Assembly: GCF_000381545.1 (NCBI RefSeq)
Contig: NZ_KB906674.1
Location: 151,814-215,813, forward strand
Source of the DNA: Rhodonellum psychrophilum GCM71 = DSM 17998
GTDB lineage: Bacteria; Bacteroidota; Bacteroidia; Cytophagales; Cyclobacteriaceae
DNA length: 64,000 nt
Direction of reading: 5' to 3'
Part shown: positions 8,758 to 17,065 of the stretch, one piece after another
How positions within the stretch are numbered: position 1 is the first letter of the stretch
Layout of the letters: each line of letters begins with the position of its first letter
Made by a program: the position numbers and the translations under genes
Notes under the pieces: generated by a model
What the model saw: only the letters and a program-made list of their open reading frames with translations
Told to the model about the DNA's origin: nothing
Databases searched by the model: none

Positions 8758-10105
8758 TTCAATGGAAAATCGCAGGAAATCGGCTTGGAAAGGAATCGTT
8801 TTAGGAAGCTTGTTGGTTTTGGTTTCCATCTCCTGCGCCGAACCAAAAGCACCCCAACCCATCCAAAATGATGAAATTGCCAATGTGATTTCGCAAATGA
8901 CCGATATCATGATTCATGATGTGACCAACCCTCCATTGGCGGCAAAGTTTTTTGCCTATGCGAGTCTGGCGGGCATGGAGGCGCTTTCCTACCAGGAAGA
9001 TTCTCTTTCACTGCTTTCTCAAAAAATAAACGGATACAGCGCTACGGTCAATAAAATCAAGCAACCAGAAAAATATGAGCATCGGATAAGTGCCGTGTTT
9101 GCCATGCTGCATACCGCGAAAAAAATGCAGCCTTCGGGGAGTCTCTTGGAGGTATACGAAGATGAATTTGCCAAAAGATGTTTGGCATTGGGTTTTGACC
9201 AGAAAATTATCGACCAATCGAAGGCCTTTGGTATTGAAGTCAGCGGAGAGATTCTAAAATACGCCGCCACGGACAATTATAACAAAACAAGTGGTTTTCC
9301 AAAATATACCCCTTTGGCAGCAGAAGGGAGTTGGTATCCGACCCCTCCAGGATTTTTTGCCCCGGTGGAGCCGTATTTCAATACTTTGCGCCCATTTTTT
9401 CTTGACTCTGCTTCGCAATTTAAACCCATCTCGCCAGCGCGTTTTTCAACAGATAAAAATTCTCCATTTTACAAGATGATGGAAGAAGTGTATCAGGTTG
9501 AATTGACGGAGGAGAAAAAGCTTGTTGCCGCTTTTTGGGATTGCAATCCTTTTGCACTGGAAGAAAATGGGCACTTGATGATCGGGATGAAAAAAATCTC
9601 GCCGGGGGCGCATTGGATGGGAATTGGCAACATTGCCTGCAAGGTAAATCAAGTCGGTTTTGACAAAGCCATGGAAATCAACGGTGTATTGGCCATGTCA
9701 TTGCATGATGCATTTATGGGTTGCTGGGATGAAAAATACCGGAGCAATCGGATCCGCCCCGAAACAATCATCCGCAAACTGATTGACCCCAACTATAAAC
9801 CCCTGCTCCAGACGCCACCATTTCCGGAATACCTCAGTGGACACTCCGTTGTTTCCACTGCATCGGCTGTGGTACTGACCCATTATTTCGGAGAAAATTT
9901 CGCCTATACGGACACGGTGGAGGTCAAATTTGGCTTGCCCACACGCGATTTTGAGGGATTCCATCAGGCAGCGGAAGAGGCCGCAATCTCCCGTCTTTAT
10001 GGAGGTATTCATTTTATGGATGCGATCACAGAAGGGCAAAAACAGGGAAGGGAAATCGGTAGCTGGACCATCGATAAGTTGTTTTCCCCGTTGTCAAAAA
10101 ATTAA
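8741..10105 (+). CDS. Vanadium-dependent haloperoxidase/PAP2-superfamily lipoprotein
   Basis: Secreted enzyme of the PAP2/vanadium haloperoxidase fold, which binds vanadate or phosphate. All three signature motifs are present: K332-x6-RP (KYRSNRIRP), PEYLSGHS with the catalytic His at about 368, and SR-x5-H (SRLYGGIHF). Sequence alone does not say whether it halogenates or removes phosphate. A lipoprotein signal ends at VSISC. Translation may start at ATG 8741, overlapping the previous gene by 17 nt, or at ATG 8762, which gives a more typical n-region (MENRRKSAWK). Length is 454 or 447 aa. Overlap with the FG-GAP gene indicates co-transcription and perhaps translational coupling. Confidence 0.88.
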   Translation: MKCKNNSMENRRKSAWKGIVLGSLLVLVSISCAEPKAPQPIQNDEIANVISQMTDIMIHDVTNPPLAAKFFAYASLAGMEALSYQEDSLSLLSQKINGYSATVNKIKQPEKYEHRISAVFAMLHTAKKMQPSGSLLEVYEDEFAKRCLALGFDQKIIDQSKAFGIEVSGEILKYAATDNYNKTSGFPKYTPLAAEGSWYPTPPGFFAPVEPYFNTLRPFFLDSASQFKPISPARFSTDKNSPFYKMMEEVYQVELTEEKKLVAAFWDCNPFALEENGHLMIGMKKISPGAHWMGIGNIACKVNQVGFDKAMEINGVLAMSLHDAFMGCWDEKYRSNRIRPETIIRKLIDPNYKPLLQTPPFPEYLSGHSVVSTASAVVLTHYFGENFAYTDTVEVKFGLPTRDFEGFHQAAEEAAISRLYGGIHFMDAITEGQKQGREIGSWTIDKLFSPLSKN

Positions 10106-10179
10106 GCTTATTTGGTAAAAAAGTATTCTCGCTTCTGAAAATAAATGGGGTACTTGTATGACCATTAAATTGTTATAAA

Positions 10180-11157
10180 ATGTCGATTTTGAAATACACA
10201 GCCGTACTCTGCGGCTTGTTCTGTGCCGCTTTTGTGGGCTACAATTACCAGGCGGAAGACTTCAAACCTTATGTCCAAAGCATTCCTGATGCACCCGTCA
10301 CCTTTGGGATGACGCCGATTCCAGCAGGTGTTTTTACCATGGGAGGTACAGCAGGTGGCAACGATGAAGTTCCCCTGCACCAAGTGGAAATTTCGGCATT
10401 TTGGATGGGGACACATGAAGTCACTTGGGATATTTTCGAAATGTTTTTGGACAAAAATTATGAAGAGGCCATTGCCGAAAAACCGCTTCCGGCCTATGTC
10501 GATGGCTTGAGCAGACCAAGTATTCCCTATTTGGACATGACTTTTGGGATGGGAAAAGAAAATAAGCCTGCCATAGGGATGACCCAATATGGAGCCATCC
10601 AGTTTTGTAAATGGCTGTATCTCAAAACAGGTGTCTTTTACAGACTTCCAACCGAAGCCGAATGGGAATATGCCTGCCGCGCAGGATCTTCTGATCCCTA
10701 TTTTTTTGGGTCGGATGAAAGCAAATTGGCCGATTTTGCTTGGTATGGTGAAAATAGCGCCGGTTTGACGCAGGAAATCGGACAGAAAAAACCAAATCCT
10801 TGGGGACTTTACGATATCCTCGGAAATGTGATGGAATGGACTTCGGACCAATATGGTGCAGATGTGTACTCCAGCAGGGCTGACAAAAAAACCGTGGACC
10901 CAAAAATCCCCGTCAAAATCCTATATCCCGGCGCCATCAGGGGAGGAAGTTATAAAAGTGAGCCCTCGGATTTGCGCTCCTCCAAGCGGTTTGCTTCCAC
11001 GCCGGAATGGAAAAGAATCGATCCACAGATCCCAAAAAGCCAATGGTGGTTTCCCGAAGCTCCGTTTTTGGGACTCAGATTGGTGAGGCCATTGGACCCG
11101 CCGAGTCCCGAAGAAATCAATGACTATTACGACAATCCACCGATAACAGACTATTAA
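10180..11157 (+). CDS. Formylglycine-generating-enzyme-like (SUMF1/DUF323) exported protein, no catalytic cysteines
   Basis: A 325-aa protein of the FGE-sulfatase fold with an N-terminal hydrophobic export segment (residues 5-24). Fold markers: IPAGVFTMGG, FWMGTHEVTWDIF, YRLPTEAEWEYACRAG, LYDILGNVMEWTSDQY, IRGGSYKSEPSDLRSSKR and a terminal LGLRLVRP. In true FGE two cysteines follow RGGS within about ten residues; here those positions carry Ser and Leu, and no sulfatase gene is nearby, so sulfatase activation is unlikely. A structural, sugar-binding or other oxidative role is possible. It lies 74 bp after the haloperoxidase gene and 17 bp before the oxidoreductase. Confidence 0.88.
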   Translation: MSILKYTAVLCGLFCAAFVGYNYQAEDFKPYVQSIPDAPVTFGMTPIPAGVFTMGGTAGGNDEVPLHQVEISAFWMGTHEVTWDIFEMFLDKNYEEAIAEKPLPAYVDGLSRPSIPYLDMTFGMGKENKPAIGMTQYGAIQFCKWLYLKTGVFYRLPTEAEWEYACRAGSSDPYFFGSDESKLADFAWYGENSAGLTQEIGQKKPNPWGLYDILGNVMEWTSDQYGADVYSSRADKKTVDPKIPVKILYPGAIRGGSYKSEPSDLRSSKRFASTPEWKRIDPQIPKSQWWFPEAPFLGLRLVRPLDPPSPEEINDYYDNPPITDY

Positions 11158-11174
11158 ACCATAAATCAAGACCC

Positions 11175-12491
11175 ATGAATAACAAAAAAAATAACCCAAG
11201 AAGAGACTTCCTGAAAACCAGCGCGCTGGTGACGGGAGGATTGATGATGCCATTCAGTATGCCTGGGGCATTTGCAGCTGGATCAGATGTGATCAAGTTG
11301 GCCGTGATCGGCTGCGGCGGTCGTGGAACCGGAGCAGTTTTTCAAGCTTTCGAGACTGGCCACAATATTCAACTTGTCGCGATGGCCGATGCCTTTAGGG
11401 ACAGGATTGACAAAAGCTATGAGCCCATTTTCAACAAATACGGCAAGGACAAAGTCAACGTGCCGGAGGACAGGAAATTCGTGGGATTTGATGGTTACAA
11501 GGAAGCCATGAAGGATGCCGATGTGGTGATCTTGGCTTCACCTCCAGGGTTCAGACCCGCCCACTTCGAAGAAGCGGTAAGGCAGGGCAAGCAGATTTTT
11601 ATGGAAAAACCAGTTGCCACGGATGCCATCGGAATTCGACGCGTTTTGGCGGCAGCTGAGGAAGCCAAAAGAAAGAAACTCAATGTAGTCGTGGGTTTGC
11701 AAAGGCACTATCAGTCCAACTATAGAGAGACCATCAAAAGAATCCAAGACGGAGCCATCGGCGATATTGTCGCTGGACAAGTCTATTGGAATGACGGAGG
11801 CGTTTGGGTCAATCCAAGAAAACCCGAACAAACAGAGATGGAATATCAGATGAGAAACTGGTATTATTTCAATTGGCTCTGTGGGGATCACATCACCGAA
11901 CAACATGTACACAACATCGATGTGGCCAACTGGGTAAAAGGCGGCTATCCCGTCAAAGCAGAAGGGACTGGCGGACGGACCATTCGGACCGGAAAGGACC
12001 ATGGAGAGATCTTTGACCACCACAGCATCACTTTCACTTATGCCGATGGATCTACGATTTTCAGTGAGTGCAGACATTTCCCGGGAGCTCACAATAGAGT
12101 GGATGAAACTTTCCAGGGAACCAAGGGAAAAGTTTACCTCAGTGCCGGCAACCATGGGGTCATCACCGATCGTTCGGGAAATGAAATTTACACCCACAAC
12201 CGGGAAAACAACCCCAATCCCTATCAGGTAGAGCATGATGAACTTTTTGCCGCAATTTCGAAAGGGGAATACAAATTTGCGGATGCCGAAAATGGTGCGA
12301 AGAGTACCATGACTTCAATTTTGGGTCGATACGCAACCTATTCCGGAAAGGTCATTACTTGGGATGAGGCACTGAATTCCAACATTGATTTGATGCCGGA
12401 ACGTTTGGCTTGGGATGCCATGCCAAAATTACTTCCCAATGCGGATGGATTTTATCCACATGCGATTCCTGGAAAAACTAAAGTGATTTAA
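11175..12491 (+). CDS. Gfo/Idh/MocA-family oxidoreductase, Tat-exported
   Basis: NAD(P)-dependent sugar or inositol oxidoreductase family, 438 aa. The N-terminus has a twin-arginine signal (NNPRRDFLKTSALVTGG), predicting folded export to the periplasm, which is common in this family in Bacteroidota. The Rossmann nucleotide-binding motif AVIGCGGRGTG is at about residues 38-50, the family EKP motif (FMEKPVATDAIG, catalytic Lys) at about 140, and a metal/substrate His region (DHITEQHVHNIDVANW) at about 240. It lies one nucleotide upstream of a TIM-barrel isomerase, suggesting consecutive steps on a keto- or epimerised sugar. The substrate is not recognisable. Confidence 0.92.
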   Translation: MNNKKNNPRRDFLKTSALVTGGLMMPFSMPGAFAAGSDVIKLAVIGCGGRGTGAVFQAFETGHNIQLVAMADAFRDRIDKSYEPIFNKYGKDKVNVPEDRKFVGFDGYKEAMKDADVVILASPPGFRPAHFEEAVRQGKQIFMEKPVATDAIGIRRVLAAAEEAKRKKLNVVVGLQRHYQSNYRETIKRIQDGAIGDIVAGQVYWNDGGVWVNPRKPEQTEMEYQMRNWYYFNWLCGDHITEQHVHNIDVANWVKGGYPVKAEGTGGRTIRTGKDHGEIFDHHSITFTYADGSTIFSECRHFPGAHNRVDETFQGTKGKVYLSAGNHGVITDRSGNEIYTHNRENNPNPYQVEHDELFAAISKGEYKFADAENGAKSTMTSILGRYATYSGKVITWDEALNSNIDLMPERLAWDAMPKLLPNADGFYPHAIPGKTKVI

Positions 12492-12492
12492 G

Positions 12493-13410
12493 ATGGAAAG
12501 GAGAAAATTCATAAGAAATATCAGTTGGGGCGGAGCAGTTTCCGCCCTTGCCGGATCCAGTTTCATTCCAGCTTTTGGGGCCAAAATCCCAAGTGCAGAC
12601 ACCTTCAATTTGGACTATGCTCCCCATTTTGGGATGTTCAAAGGGCATTCTGGAGATGATTTGGTAGATCAGCTAAAATTCATGGCCGACCAAGGTTTCC
12701 GTTCTTTGGAAGACAATGGTTTGCTGGGAAGATCCGTGGAAGACCAAAACAAAATCGGCAAAACCCTGGAGCAACTTGGAATGCGGATGGGTGTTTTTGT
12801 GATCGATGGTGGAGACAATTGGAAAATTTCTCTCACCACCGGAAAAGAAGAATTCGTCCAGAATTTTGTCAATACCTGCAAAAAATCCGTGGAAACGGCC
12901 AAGAGGGTCAATGCCAAATGGGCAACTGTGGTACCGGGATTCTTCGAGAGAAAATTACCAATGGGAATCCAGACCTCCAATGTGATCGAAGCATTGAGAA
13001 AGGGAGCGGAAATACTTGAACCACATGGGATTGCCATGGTTATGGAGCCTTTGAGCGATACCCCGGAGCTTTTCCTCCGATATTCTGATCAAACCCATGC
13101 GATTTGCAAGGCGGTGAACAGCCCTTCCTGCAAAATCCTGTACGATGCTTACCACATGCAGCGCAATGAAGGAAATCTTATTCCCAATATGGAATCTTGT
13201 TGGGACGAAATCGCTTATATACAAATCGGTGATAATCCGGGTCGAAAAGAACCCGGAACTGGCGAAATAAATTATCAAAATGTGTTCAAATACATTCATG
13301 GTAAGGGTTTCAAGGGCATTTGTGGAATGGAACACGGAAATGCGATTCCCGGAAAAGAAGGTGAACAGGCGCTGATCGCTGCCTATAGAAAAGCAGATCA
13401 ATTCAAATAA
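12493..13410 (+). CDS. Hydroxypyruvate-isomerase-like sugar phosphate isomerase/epimerase (TIM barrel), Tat-exported
   Basis: AP-endonuclease-2-type TIM barrel of 305 aa, related to hydroxypyruvate isomerase and xylose-isomerase-like epimerases. It has a Tat-like signal (MERRKFIRNISWGGAVSALA) and lies one nucleotide after the oxidoreductase, so the two are surely co-translated and probably act in the same periplasmic route. Recognisable segments are DQGFRSLEDNGLLGR (beta-2), AKWATVVPGF, a metal-ligand Glu region MVMEPLSD, and YDAYHMQRNEGN; it ends with GICGMEHGNAIPGKEG, the usual Hyi C-terminal active-site Glu region. The true substrate is unknown. Confidence 0.88.
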   Translation: MERRKFIRNISWGGAVSALAGSSFIPAFGAKIPSADTFNLDYAPHFGMFKGHSGDDLVDQLKFMADQGFRSLEDNGLLGRSVEDQNKIGKTLEQLGMRMGVFVIDGGDNWKISLTTGKEEFVQNFVNTCKKSVETAKRVNAKWATVVPGFFERKLPMGIQTSNVIEALRKGAEILEPHGIAMVMEPLSDTPELFLRYSDQTHAICKAVNSPSCKILYDAYHMQRNEGNLIPNMESCWDEIAYIQIGDNPGRKEPGTGEINYQNVFKYIHGKGFKGICGMEHGNAIPGKEGEQALIAAYRKADQFK

Positions 13411-13419
13411 AAACAGTAT

Positions 13420-14463
13420 ATGAGGCTATTTTCTTTTTTATTTTTAAGCATAGGCGTGCTCGCCTTCAATAGTTGTCAACAAAAGGAAAATAGTGTCATA
13501 TTAGAGAGACCAACTGGGTGGGAGATTATTGAAACCCCCACCCAGGCCTCCCTTCGCGGGCTTTCACCCGTCACCAACGAAATCGTTTGGGCCAGTGGCT
13601 CTAGCGGTGTTTGGTTATTGACAGTGGATGGAGGAGATACCTGGGAGACTGGTGTGATTGGTGGATTGGATACCGTTGATTTTAGGGATATCGAAGGCTT
13701 CAGCGCATCTACTGCCTTGGCACTATCAAGTGGTCAGCCTGCAGTAATTTACAAAACCATCGATGGGGGAAAAAATTGGGTTGAAAAATTCAAAGGTCCT
13801 GAGGGAGCTTTTTTTGACGGATTTGATTTCAATAAAGACAAAAATGGGTACGTGATTGGAGACCCCGTAGGTGGGAAATGGATGGTGCTAAGGACCAATG
13901 ACCAAGGTGAAACTTGGGCGCTGTTGGAATCCTCTCCGAAATCAAAGGAAGGGGAAGCGGCTTTTGCGGCCAGCGGATCAGGAATCATTATGGGGACAGA
14001 CAATATCTGGTTTGCCAGTGGCGGGTCCATAAGTAGGGTTTATAACTCCAATGATGGGGGATCGAAATGGACTGTTCAAGATACTCCAATTCTTCAAGGC
14101 GAAATGTCCCAAGGAATATATTCCATCACACGTGTTGACAATGACAACATGATCGCTGTGGGAGGGGATTATCTTCAGCCTGACTTTTCGGAAAAAAATG
14201 TGATTCTATCAAATGATCTGGGCAAAACCTGGACCGCAGCTTCGGGGAATCCTCCGAGCGGATACCGGTCAGGAGTTGCCTATTTTCCAAGACACCATTG
14301 GGTAATCACCGTCGGACCAAATGGAGGTGATTTTTCAAAAGATGGGGGTTACGGTTGGGAGAGATTTTCGGATGAAGCTTTCCATTCCGTTTACTTGGAC
14401 AAATCCCAAAGCGGTGTTTGGGCGTCAGGGGCAAATGGGAAAATTGCAAAACTCAAATTCTGA
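13420..14463 (+). CDS. YCF48/BNR-repeat beta-propeller lipoprotein
   Basis: A 347-aa lipoprotein (lipobox FNSC, Cys about 19) built of BNR/YCF48-type propeller blades with recurring Asp-box motifs: VDGGDTWETG, TIDGGKNWVEKF, TNDQGETWALLE, SNDGGSKWTV, SNDLGKTWTAAS and SKDGGYGWERFS. In Bacteroidota these are often annotated as oxidoreductase or photosystem-assembly-like proteins, but no enzymatic residues are evident. It follows the isomerase gene by 9 bp and is the last gene of the operon; a hairpin follows at 14538. Confidence 0.87.
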   Translation: MRLFSFLFLSIGVLAFNSCQQKENSVILERPTGWEIIETPTQASLRGLSPVTNEIVWASGSSGVWLLTVDGGDTWETGVIGGLDTVDFRDIEGFSASTALALSSGQPAVIYKTIDGGKNWVEKFKGPEGAFFDGFDFNKDKNGYVIGDPVGGKWMVLRTNDQGETWALLESSPKSKEGEAAFAASGSGIIMGTDNIWFASGGSISRVYNSNDGGSKWTVQDTPILQGEMSQGIYSITRVDNDNMIAVGGDYLQPDFSEKNVILSNDLGKTWTAASGNPPSGYRSGVAYFPRHHWVITVGPNGGDFSKDGGYGWERFSDEAFHSVYLDKSQSGVWASGANGKIAKLKF

Positions 14464-14807
14464 TTGTTTTGATTGTTGAGCAATAGATTTTTCAAAAATT
14501 GGTTTCCCTAGTAATTTTCCGAATGAAAAAGGTTTTTAATCTTTGAAAAGAACTTCTTTTCAAAGATTTGGTACTTGCCATGAAACCGGGTTGGCTGAGT
14601 GGAAAATCCCGATAAGGAAAAGTAAGACCGCGATATTTCGATTTTTATTTTTCCCAAGCCCAAAAATGACAAAGATTTTTTGTCGGGATTGCTGATTGCT
14701 GGCTTGTTTTATTATATTTATTATTTCCAACCCGCCATGAAGTTAACAATCATCCGATTTCTGACCGGGGAAATACTCCTGATTTAAACGATTTGAAATA
14801 AAAAAAT
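14464..14807. other. Intergenic region between operon 1 and the HisA-like gene
   Basis: 344 bp without a credible gene. It contains the hairpin at 14538-14568 and an AT-rich stretch (14700-14800) that probably carries the promoter of the HisA-like gene, although no clear TAnnTTTG match was found. Confidence 0.5.
14538..14568 (+). terminator. Hairpin after the BNR-repeat gene
   Basis: Perfect 13-bp stem AATCTTTGAAAAG / CTTTTCAAAGATT with a 5-nt loop, about 75 bp after the stop of the last operon gene. There is no T-run after it, so it may be an mRNA 3'-end stabiliser rather than an intrinsic terminator. Confidence 0.45.
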
Positions 14808-15545
14808 ATGTTTGAAATAATACCTTCCATTTGGCTGATAAACGGGAAATGTGTTCGTCTGAAAAGAGGAGACTTTGCCACTGAGCAAGTTATCTCCAAC
14901 AATCCCCTTGAAATAGCCCAGGCATTTGAAGACCACGGCATCAAAAGAATCCACTTGGTTGACCTTGATGGTGCCAAGAGAGGAGAACCCAAAAATTACC
15001 ATATTTTGGAGGCCATTACCGGCTACACCAATCTTTTGGTGGACTTTACCGGAGGGATTTCCACGGATGGAGATGTGATCAAGGCATTTGAGCACGGTGC
15101 CAAAACCATTACCGCAGCGTCCATTGCCGCCAAAGATCCGGATAAATTTGCCCAATGGCTTGTTTCTTATGGACGTGAAAGAATCAATCTTGCCGCCGAT
15201 ACCGACCCACAGAATCACAAAGTCATTATCGGGGGTTGGTTGAAAAAAACCGAAATCGACCTTTTTGAACATATTGAAAATTTCTACGAAAAAGGCCTGA
15301 AGTATCTCAAATGCTCAGACATAACACGTGATGGTGTATCCGACGGCCCTAACTTTGAGCTGTATGCGCAGATCCGGGAGAAATTTCCGGAAATTTTTCT
15401 GGCGGCCAGTGGCGGGGTCAGAAGTATCGATGACTTCAAGCGATTAAGAGACATGGGCCTGAAAGCTGCGGTTTTTGGCAGGGCTTATTATGAAAACATC
15501 ATCAAGCTAGAAGACCTCGATAAATTTATAGCCGAAACCAACTGA
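14808..15545 (+). CDS. HisA/HisF-related TIM-barrel protein, catalytic Asp replaced
   Basis: A 245-aa phosphoribosyl-binding TIM barrel clearly homologous to HisA (ProFAR isomerase): HLVDLDGAKRGEPKN, LVDFTGGISTDGDV, AASIAAKDP, the D131-containing AADTDPQNHK strand, IGGWLKK, KCSDITRDGVSDG, LAASGGVRSIDDF, VFGRAYYEN. The two phosphate-binding glycine loops are intact. HisA normally begins IPAIDL, where the Asp is a catalytic residue; here the motif is IPSIWL with Trp at position 9. The GGGIR loop reads TGGIS. The gene stands alone, not in a his operon, so it is probably a paralogue with another or altered activity. It ends in a good terminator. Confidence 0.85.
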   Translation: MFEIIPSIWLINGKCVRLKRGDFATEQVISNNPLEIAQAFEDHGIKRIHLVDLDGAKRGEPKNYHILEAITGYTNLLVDFTGGISTDGDVIKAFEHGAKTITAASIAAKDPDKFAQWLVSYGRERINLAADTDPQNHKVIIGGWLKKTEIDLFEHIENFYEKGLKYLKCSDITRDGVSDGPNFELYAQIREKFPEIFLAASGGVRSIDDFKRLRDMGLKAAVFGRAYYENIIKLEDLDKFIAETN

Positions 15546-15548
15546 TTT

Positions 15549-15576
15549 AAAAGCTTCCTAAAAGGGAGCTTTTTTT
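15549..15576 (+). terminator. Intrinsic terminator of the HisA-like gene
   Basis: Stem AAAGCTTCC (15550-15558) with GGGAGCTTT (15564-15572), loop TAAAA, then a run of seven T. It begins within 5 bp of the stop codon. Confidence 0.85.
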
Positions 15577-15676
15577 ATGCCGGATTTTAATTTTTGAGAA
15601 CAAATAATTGGGGAACTGTACCATAAAGGTGAACAACCAGATATTGAATAAAGAAACCGACTCTCCATTACCATTC

Positions 15677-15836
15677 AACCCGTTTTATGCATTGCCAATT
15701 CAATTCCACCCTTTAATAGCTTAATAATCATTCAGTTTTTTACTTCACCATATTGGTACTTCACCTTATTCTTCAATTGGTCTGATTTTCTTACAGTTTC
15801 AACACCTAATAGGAAACCTAATGCATATTTCGGGTT
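15677..15836. repeat. MITE-like inverted-repeat element, copy A (complete)
   Basis: 160 bp starting AACCCGTTTTATGCATT and ending ATGCATATTTCGGGTT, so the ends are imperfect 16-bp terminal inverted repeats (13 of 16 positions match). The right-hand 50 bp (GTCTGATTTTCTTACAG, GGAAACCTAATGCATA) is nearly identical to copy C at 61543-61711. The right end abuts the BioF-like gene, and its terminal A supplies the last base of that gene's TGA stop on the minus strand. No protein is encoded and no clear target-site duplication is visible. Confidence 0.7.
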
Positions 15837-16900
15837 CAAGAATGTTCGGCAATTGCACCAAGAACTTTTGAAAGTGTATAAAGGTCCGATTCTTCATGGT
15901 GTGCCGAGATCACGATCCTGTTTACCTTGCGGGAATGGGCAGACGGATAGGGAAAAGAAGATACTATGATCCCATGCTCCTGCAAATGGTTTACCCAATT
16001 GGGATCCGTGAATGAATACACTGGATAGCGAGGTATAAAGGTCAAGCCCTTTGTGTTTTTTGTGAGGGCGGAAAAATATTCCAAATTGTTGAATAGTTTT
16101 TCCTTTCTCTCCACATACAAATGCTGTCCTTGTAAAAAAGCATCCAAATATGCCGGGGGTGGAGGAGAAGAAGAGCGGAAAGTCTGGTGATTTTCGATCA
16201 ACCCTATTGTCTCTAGATTTCCCAAAATGATTCCTGCAGGCAGACCAATCCCTTTTCCAAGGGAACCGGAAACGACCAGATTGACGGAGAGGTGCTTTAG
16301 CTGTCTGTATGTCCCGAAAATACCCTCGCCGGCCACACCAAACGCATGGCTGTCATCAACCAGGAGCGTGTACTCATGTTTTAAGGGGAGCGTTTGGATC
16401 CAGTTGTAATCATGGAGACTAGGTTCGAGCGGGTCCAAGGCATTTCCAAGGATCAGTATCTTTTGGGCAGAATTTTTTTCGCAAAACGCACCAACCATAG
16501 ATACCCATTCGGCGAAAGTTGGCTTGGGATCAAGGGCCCAATCCTCGGGCAAAACAGCAGGATGGGTGTCTGGGGCTACGAAGACCTTATCCATCCCTTT
16601 TCTCAAATGATTGACAGCCGCATTTCCGGCCAAATAACCACTGCTCCAGACAAGTGCTCTGTCTGCACCTGCTTTTTCTGCAAAATAGGTTTCAAACTGC
16701 TCATAAACGGCCAATCGGACATTGTTGATCCTGCTGAGGCCATGGTTGAGTCCATATTTTTTAATACCAGAGATCACCAATTCCTCAAATGCCTCCGAAC
16801 TCCCCATTCCCAAATAAGCTGTCCCACTGAAGAAAAGGTAGTCACGACCCTCGTGCAGGATGGTTCTGTTGATTTTTGAGGTCAGTAAAAATGGATGCAT
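15836..16900 (-). CDS. BioF/KBL-like alpha-oxoamine-synthase-family PLP enzyme
   Basis: Fold-type I PLP enzyme of 354 aa, related to 8-amino-7-oxononanoate synthase and 2-amino-3-ketobutyrate CoA ligase. Visible features: YLFFSGTAYLGMG (family NDYLGL region), ALVWSSGYLAGNAA, the PLP-binding LLVDDSHAFGVAGEG, and the Schiff-base lysine in VSGSLGKGIGLPAG. The usual GSGGSR substrate loop is changed to LNHGLSRINN, and the protein is about 30 residues short of BioF, so its acyl/amino-acid substrates may differ. No other biotin genes are present. The stop codon is completed by the terminal base of repeat copy A. Confidence 0.82.
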   Translation of the reverse strand: MHPFLLTSKINRTILHEGRDYLFFSGTAYLGMGSSEAFEELVISGIKKYGLNHGLSRINNVRLAVYEQFETYFAEKAGADRALVWSSGYLAGNAAVNHLRKGMDKVFVAPDTHPAVLPEDWALDPKPTFAEWVSMVGAFCEKNSAQKILILGNALDPLEPSLHDYNWIQTLPLKHEYTLLVDDSHAFGVAGEGIFGTYRQLKHLSVNLVVSGSLGKGIGLPAGIILGNLETIGLIENHQTFRSSSPPPPAYLDAFLQGQHLYVERKEKLFNNLEYFSALTKNTKGLTFIPRYPVYSFTDPNWVNHLQEHGIIVSSFPYPSAHSRKVNRIVISAHHEESDLYTLSKVLGAIAEHS

Positions 16901-17065
16901 AGACGCTTATTTCAGTTTGGGAACGAAAAAGATTTACGCTTGATAAAAAGGTCTTTTTTCGGACAAGAGGATCTTTGGAGCAAGGAAGGGCAGAAGGTAA
17001 ATGGTGAATGATTGCATCACCATTTACCGGACCGTAGCGTAGGAAAATTTGGTTCCAGGCGGCTG

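Noticed and set aside
10853-11086. Plus-strand 77-codon frame inside the FGE-like gene
   Set aside because: Out-of-frame shadow in the middle of a strongly supported gene.
258-14463. Classical polysaccharide utilisation locus
   Set aside because: SusC and SusD are present but no glycoside hydrolase, polysaccharide lyase, sulfatase or carbohydrate-sensing regulator is encoded in the run.
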